Positions 41,103 through 43,973 of a stretch of 43,973 nt of DNA are shown one piece after another. Position numbers and translations under genes: made by a program. The DNA comes from an uncultured Megasphaera sp. (lineage in GTDB: Bacteria > Bacillota > Negativicutes > Veillonellales > Megasphaeraceae). How positions within the stretch are numbered: the first letter of the stretch is position 1; every line of letters begins with the position of its first letter. The stretch covers positions 1 through 43,973 of the forward strand of contig UQHB01000020.1 in the NCBI GenBank assembly GCA_900540735.1. Reading direction: 5' to 3'. A model generated the notes under the pieces. It was not told the origin of the DNA. It ran no database searches and saw only the letters and a list, made by a program, of their open reading frames with translations.

Positions 41103-41382
41103 CGTCATAAATGCATTTGTTTACCATGAAATTCACTGAAACATCGTTAGCTTTGGCGGCTGCTTCTAGTAATTCCTTTAAAGCGTCTGGTAAGCGTAAG
41201 GTAATACGAACTGGTACTTGCCCGGTGACAGTGAATAAATCACCTTTGGGAAAATTTCCCCGCCTCAATCGGTCATTTAGGGCATAAAGAATTAGTGACG
41301 ATTTCAATATACCAGTTTTTTCAGAAAGCTCATCCAATACTTTATTTAAATCACCCAATATGCGTACTGTCAATGTTGCCAT
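41071..41382 (-). CDS. Protein with two ribbon-helix-helix-like segments
   Basis: The 103-residue protein has two RHH-like parts: residues ~3-40 (LTVRILGDLNKVLDELSEKT..SSLILYALNDRL in pieces) and ~56-95 (PVRITLRLPDALKELLEAAA ... SVNFMVNKCIYD). The second is the more canonical, with RITLRLP. A tandem RHH can act as an internal pseudo-dimer. The ATG has AAGGAGGTG upstream and a TATAAT box lies on the minus strand before it. It is divergent from the RHH gene at 41496. Confidence 0.7.
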   Translation of the reverse strand: MATLTVRILGDLNKVLDELSEKTGILKSSLILYALNDRLRRGNFPKGDLFTVTGQVPVRITLRLPDALKELLEAAAKANDVSVNFMVNKCIYDVNLLYWRTYQ

Positions 41383-41429
41383 AATGACACCTCCTTGGTG
41401 CTATTATACAATATTTTACGCACCATGTA

Positions 41430-41478
41430 TTGACACTAAATAAGTGTCGTGATATATTAAAGACACTAAAACGGTGTC
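41430..41478 (+). promoter_or_regulatory. Promoter with two 17-bp palindromes before the RHH gene
   Basis: TTGACA (41430-41435), 17-base spacer and TATATT (41453-41458). Two palindromes GACAC-N7-GTGTC lie at 41432-41448 and 41462-41478, centres 30 bases apart, about three helical turns. One overlaps the -35 box and the other follows the -10 box. The pattern fits autoregulation by an RHH repressor such as the product of the next gene or the divergent one. Confidence 0.78.
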
Positions 41479-41495
41479 TAATAAGAGGTAGATGT

Positions 41496-41666
41496 ATGGA
41501 AAAGATAAGAATGACGTTAAGGCTAGTTAAAAATCTCAATGATAGATTAAATATTATGTCTAAAAAATTAGGGAGAAGCAAAAATGATTTAATCGTTACG
41601 GCCTGTTGGGAATTGGTAGAAGAAATGAATTATCAAGAAAAACATCCGACTAAGGCTAGCGACTAG
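41496..41666 (+). CDS. Arc/CopG-type ribbon-helix-helix regulator
   Basis: From ATG 41496, eight to ten bases after AGAGG, the 56-residue protein reads KIRMTLRLVKNLNDRLNIMS then LGRSKNDLIVTACWELVEEM. The strand with RMTLRL and two helices fits the RHH fold. The frame is open 22 codons further upstream but that overlaps the operators. It is probably a self-controlled early repressor. Confidence 0.72.
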   Translation: MEKIRMTLRLVKNLNDRLNIMSKKLGRSKNDLIVTACWELVEEMNYQEKHPTKASD

Positions 41667-41686
41667 AGAGGAGGCGAGAGCAGATG
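41664..41686 (+). repeat. Repeated ribosome-binding leader, copy 2
   Basis: The same leader as at 40927, here overlapping the preceding stop codon (TAG at 41664) so it also couples translation. Confidence 0.8.
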
Positions 41687-41908
41687 GATAAAGAAAAATC
41701 CCCACAGCTCCAAGATATTCGCACAGTTCTTGAAACAAGGGGATATTTCACAAATTACTTTTTACAGCACGGATGGACATTGTTAGGCATTCAAGCCAAT
41801 GCCGTTGTTGTAGGTAGTACCCAAGCCTATGCAGTGGACGAGCTAGAAGACCTTATGAATAAGAAGGCAGTCGAGTTCATTGGTTCGGCGGCAAAAGATT
41901 ACGACTAG
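41684..41908 (+). CDS. Small hypothetical prophage protein
   Basis: A 74-residue protein on the repeated leader, unrecognised. It has a KSPQLQDIRTVLETRGYFTN start, a central LLGIQANAVVVGSTQAYAVD and an acidic tail. The layout is consistent with a small alpha/beta protein. It ends 4 bases inside the convergent DUF2513 gene. Confidence 0.6.
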   Translation: MDKEKSPQLQDIRTVLETRGYFTNYFLQHGWTLLGIQANAVVVGSTQAYAVDELEDLMNKKAVEFIGSAAKDYD

Positions 41909-42264
41909 CCGTTAAGGATGATATTTTTCGCAAATGAAATTGCAGTTTCACAAGCGGTTGTCAGTGCTTCATCCTTTAGCTTCTTCGTGATTTTATTCCA
42001 AATAGAATCATCTTGCAAAGTTTGTAAGAAAGCGTTCCCCTGAGAAGTTAGACGAGTGAAATGAACCCAGCGAGTTACAGGTTTTAGCTTACGTCCTTCA
42101 TAAGTGATGAAATTTTCATCCCTGAGTAGACGTAATTGGTATTCGATTTCGTTGACGGTGTAACCAGTAATGGTCAGACGTGGAGCAGTTATATCACGTT
42201 TTCCATCACAGTTTTGTTCAGCCCACATCAGGATTGAACGTATTAACTCTAAATCACGTTTCAT
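41905..42264 (-). CDS. DUF2513 family protein
   Basis: From ATG 42264 (AAGGAGGTG upstream) the 119-residue protein starts MKRDLELIRSILMWAEQNCDG and continues TGYTVNEIEYQLRLLRDENF, FTRLTSQGNAFLQTLQDDSIW and NKITKKL. This is the DUF2513 pattern, common in prophages and mobile DNA; the N-terminal half resembles a winged helix. The function is unknown. It is divergent from the small ORF at 42322. Confidence 0.82.
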   Translation of the reverse strand: MKRDLELIRSILMWAEQNCDGKRDITAPRLTITGYTVNEIEYQLRLLRDENFITYEGRKLKPVTRWVHFTRLTSQGNAFLQTLQDDSIWNKITKKLKDEALTTACETAISFAKNIILNG

Positions 42265-42272
42265 AGAAATCA

Positions 42273-42324
42273 CCTCCTTTGATGTGATTATACCATGAGC
42301 GACTAGAGAGGAGGCGAGAGCATG
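42273..42324. repeat. 52-bp divergent promoter/RBS cassette, copy A
   Basis: It matches 42782-42833 at 48 of 52 bases. It contains a minus-strand ribosome-binding site (AAAGGAGG), a minus-strand TATAAT box, and the plus-strand leader TAGAGAGGAGGCGAGAGC with the ATG. One unit therefore serves two divergent genes. Confidence 0.82.
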
Positions 42325-42453
42325 ACAAAAATAAAAGCCACCATACAACGATGGTGGCAGGGGCTATATTGGACTGAAAAATTTGTCTTTATTTGTACGG
42401 TAATTAATGTGACCTGTACTGTCATTAACGGAATAAAGATATTATACCGGTGA
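42322..42453 (+). CDS. 43-residue hypothetical protein with a membrane segment
   Basis: A short frame beginning on the repeated leader, KIKATIQRWWQGLYWTEKF then FVFICTVINVTCTVING. The hydrophobic half could span a membrane. Its 3' end overlaps the convergent frameshifted gene at 42425. Because it is short and unconfirmed, the call rests on the strong leader alone. Confidence 0.45.
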   Translation: MTKIKATIQRWWQGLYWTEKFVFICTVINVTCTVINGIKILYR

Positions 42454-42773
42454 CAGCGGCAATGGCACTCAATGCAATGGAAATATAGTTCAAAAAGCTT
42501 TGGTGTTGTTCTTTCCTGAGTTGATACAGAAAATCTTCTCCTTTTTTCCGTAAGGACAATGACCTCATTTTCGTTGAATTGATTGCGACGGAACTCATCT
42601 TTGGAAATATCGCGAGCAAAAGCAATTAGTTTGTTTGTGGTATTTGATAGAGGAAACAACATATTTTGTAAGTCGTTATCGCTAAGTTCAGGCATAGTAC
42701 GACGAATAATTTTATAGGTAATTTGACCATTTGCAAATAGTTTAATGAGTTTTTCAGTGGTTTTTAGATTCAT
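42425..42773 (-). pseudogene. Small membrane-anchored prophage protein, frameshifted
   Basis: The 5' part reads NLKTTEKLIKLFANGQITY ... NENEVIVLTEK, a helical region, then moves into another frame at a run of six T (42542-42547). The continuing frame reads GEDFLYQLRKEQHQSFLNY and ends in a membrane helix SIALSAIAAVTGIISLFR. Deleting one base restores one ~115-residue protein with a C-terminal tail anchor. As it stands, the first frame would add ~50 unrelated Cys/His-rich residues. It may be decayed, phase-variable or a read error. A ribosome-binding site (GGAGG) precedes ATG 42773. Confidence 0.68.
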
Positions 42774-42781
42774 GGTAAACG

Positions 42782-42833
42782 CCTCCTTTGAGGTGATTAT
42801 ACCATGAGGCAGTAGAGAGGAGGCGAGAGCATG
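42782..42833. repeat. 52-bp divergent promoter/RBS cassette, copy B
   Basis: Near-copy of 42273-42324. It drives the frameshifted gene to the left and the HTH gene to the right. Confidence 0.82.
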
Positions 42834-43112
42834 GATAAGAAAAAAGTACGTATTCCTACTCGTGACAGGGTGCCGCTGGATAAACGATGGACACTCAATC
42901 GGGTGGAACTAGCTAGTATTACCGGATGTTCTGTAGAAACTGTGAATCAATGGATTCACGAAGGCATACCGTGTTTCCGGCAAAATAGAATGTTCGTGTT
43001 TGAGCGGACAACGGCTCTGGAATGGCTTCGGAAAAAAGCCCTGTCACGGCAGGGCTTACACAAACAGAATTCTGGATTTGATGACATTTTTCCGGGTATT
43101 GAATTGGCATAA
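42831..43112 (+). CDS. Excisionase-like / MerR-type HTH DNA-binding protein
   Basis: The 93-residue protein holds a winged-helix segment: RWTLNRVELASITGCSVETV (~19-38), NQWIHEGIPCFRQN and FVFERTTALEWLRKKA (~65-72). This fits the HTH_17/Xis group, whose members help excision or act as early regulators. The leader is the repeated AGGAGG type. It lies 10 bases ahead of the next gene. Confidence 0.75.
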   Translation: MDKKKVRIPTRDRVPLDKRWTLNRVELASITGCSVETVNQWIHEGIPCFRQNRMFVFERTTALEWLRKKALSRQGLHKQNSGFDDIFPGIELA

Positions 43113-43122
43113 GGAGGTGAAA

Positions 43123-43374
43123 ATGATGGAACAAGAAAGTAAGACGCAGGACATAGCCCCGTTTATTAACAGCAATTATAACCGAGCCCAGTATGAACGC
43201 TGGGCGGCGAACAATCTGCGGATTGCTTTAGAAGCAGACGCAAAGTATGGAGGTGATGATAGGCCATGCTTGATGGTACGCATTATGGTGATTGTACTTC
43301 TACTAGGTGCTGTTTTAGGCGGCACGATTGCTATGGATGTGCTGATTGAATGGTTTATCAGGATTTGGCCATAA
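43123..43374 (+). CDS. Small single-pass membrane protein
   Basis: The 83-residue protein (ATG 43123 or 43126, GGAGG upstream) has a polar half with NYNRAQYERWAANNLRIALEA and a C-terminal membrane helix LMVRIMVIVLLLGAVLGGTI. No family recognised. The layout (soluble part first, one helix near the end) could be a regulator tail or a superinfection-exclusion protein; that is only a suggestion. Confidence 0.65.
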   Translation: MMEQESKTQDIAPFINSNYNRAQYERWAANNLRIALEADAKYGGDDRPCLMVRIMVIVLLLGAVLGGTIAMDVLIEWFIRIWP

Positions 43375-43433
43375 AAAAGAACAGCCCATTGGCGTGAGCT
43401 GTTCAAGATGAAAACGACTTAGGAATTTAGTTT

Positions 43434-43453
43434 TCGTGGTTATTATACCACGA
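43434..43453. promoter_or_regulatory. Palindrome upstream of the 43471 gene
   Basis: TCGTGGT-N6-ACCACGA spans a TATTATA core. It may be an operator or a symmetrical promoter element; related TATACCAT sequence is present in the 52-bp cassettes. Confidence 0.45.
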
Positions 43454-43470
43454 GAAAGCGGAGGCAGACA

Positions 43471-43794
43471 ATGTTATTAGATGAAAAAAGATACCCTAAC
43501 GGAATTAACCCTGTTGTAAGTGATGAAGTAAGCGAAGATGTTGCCTATCAGATGAAAGAAAGCGGCATTGATTTGCATGGTGAATTTTCCAGAAAGTTAG
43601 CAACTATTGGACGTGAACTCGTCGTCAATAGTGAAAATGACCGAAGCTATGACCAGCTCATGGAAACGCTGAGAGATTTAGATATTTTAATGGATGACAT
43701 TAAGGAAGCAAAAGAGTTAATTGAAGATACGATGGAAGAAGAACGCAAACGCCATGTTGGCTATGCATTGAATATCTTACGGAGGGCAGAATAA
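43471..43794 (+). CDS. Hypothetical prophage early protein
   Basis: The 107-residue protein is acidic and helical; the end has the pattern LRDLDILMDDIKEAKELIED (~65-85) and a basic tail. I do not recognise a family. GCGGAGG precedes the ATG. Its stop overlaps the next ATG by one base, so it is probably read with the Gp157 gene. Confidence 0.6.
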   Translation: MLLDEKRYPNGINPVVSDEVSEDVAYQMKESGIDLHGEFSRKLATIGRELVVNSENDRSYDQLMETLRDLDILMDDIKEAKELIEDTMEEERKRHVGYALNILRRAE

Positions 43795-43973
43795 TGAGAC
43801 CATTATATGAAATAAATCAAGAAATCTTAAATTGCATCACTACGGACGATGGTACGAACGTTAATCTTGAGACTGGTGAGGTTTTGGATGTGGGGAGAAT
43901 GGACGCTCTCTACATGGAATTTAACGATAAAGTACGCAACATTGCGTGCTTTATCAAGAATCTCAAGGCCGAA
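43794..43973 (+). CDS. Siphovirus Gp157-family protein, 3' truncated by window end
   Basis: The 60 visible residues read RPLYEINQEILNCITTDDG, ETGEVLDVGRMDALYMEF and NDKVRNIACFIKNLKAE, matching the Gp157 start (LYEL...E..E...LD...KI.NIAKFIKNLEAE). Gp157 genes occur in the early region of siphoviruses next to recombination genes such as recT or SSB, and are linked to phage resistance in some streptococcal hosts. The stop is outside. The overlap TAATG couples it to the previous gene. Confidence 0.8.
   Translation, partial: MRPLYEINQEILNCITTDDGTNVNLETGEVLDVGRMDALYMEFNDKVRNIACFIKNLKAE

Larger units (their letters stand above)
33302..43973. mobile_element. Left part of a siphovirus-like prophage in tRNA-Leu (right end outside)
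   Basis: The region starts at the tRNA-Leu 3' end with an integrase pointing toward the tRNA. It continues with a DinD/BRO-type antirepressor, a CI-like S24 repressor facing a Cro-like gene, a run of short early genes and a Gp157-family gene at the edge. Base composition is lower in G+C than the core. No structural genes are in view, so completeness is unknown; Gp157 and CI argue for a phage instead of a conjugative element. Confidence 0.88.

Noticed and set aside
43379..43404. Hairpin GAACAGC / GCTGTTC after the small membrane protein gene
   Set aside because: On the plus strand no T run follows; on the minus strand a T run exists but no gene on that strand ends there. Weak as a terminator.
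1..43973. CRISPR arrays, rRNA genes and insertion-sequence transposases
   Set aside because: I looked for regularly spaced repeats, rRNA landmarks and DDE-type transposase frames and found none.

Overview
The window looks like a chromosome segment from a diderm Firmicute of the class Negativicutes, probably Veillonellaceae and perhaps Megasphaera (the genus is my inference, not a proven call). The main reasons are an SLH-domain outer-membrane porin of the OmpM type at the left edge, combined with Firmicute gene orders: dnaG-rpoD, nusB...xseA-xseB-ispA-tlyA...argR-recN and dapB-asd-dapA. Core genes have roughly half G+C; two accessory blocks are much more AT-rich.

Layout. 3-9375 is core: the porin 3' end; on the minus strand an M29 aminopeptidase, a MATE exporter, rpsT, fba and an RluA-type pseudouridine synthase; then dnaG and rpoD on the plus strand. 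9427-13510 is an AT-rich islet between the rpoD terminator and a tRNA cluster. It holds a small ORF, an Hsp70-like ATPase without a recognisable substrate-binding domain, a protein with a membrane-anchored C-terminus, and a double-zinc-ribbon membrane protein. The Hsp70-like gene and the next gene read as one gene interrupted at a (TA)5 tract. 13707-14165 carries tRNA-Pro, tRNA-Gly and tRNA-Arg behind a strong promoter, and a convergent tRNA-Met.

14242-33031 is core metabolism and information processing: a secreted copper-amine-oxidase-N-like protein, a membrane-anchored DEDDh exonuclease homologue that has lost its catalytic residues, a small exported protein, moaB, cobU-cobS-cobC, rsuA, pepP-efp, an Asp23-like gene, then nusB, a TsaD paralogue, xseA, xseB, ispA, tlyA, nadK, mnmM, argR and recN, and a dapB-asd-dapA operon with its own promoter. 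tRNA-Arg(ACG) and tRNA-Leu(TAG) follow.

33302 to the window end is the left part of a siphovirus-like prophage integrated at tRNA-Leu. Order: tyrosine integrase (minus); a defence module of a small RNA with its own promoter and terminator plus a frameshifted Abi_2/AbiD-F HEPN gene, flanked by 33-bp direct repeats; a BRO-N/DinD-like antirepressor; five cargo genes directly downstream of, and collinear with, a CI/LexA-like repressor; a divergent Cro-like gene broken by a stop codon; and an early region of small genes (several ribbon-helix-helix proteins, DUF2513, an excisionase-like HTH, small membrane proteins, Gp157). The early region re-uses a near-identical promoter/ribosome-binding cassette.

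The best candidates for undescribed biology are the ncRNA-Abi module, the CI-linked cargo cassette (a duplicated cytoplasmic family plus secreted proteins that have a chromosomal relative), and the Hsp70/zinc-ribbon islet with its repeat-tract junction. Three apparent frameshifts and one nonsense codon all lie in the AT-rich accessory DNA, which suggests decay or phase variation, but read errors must be excluded.
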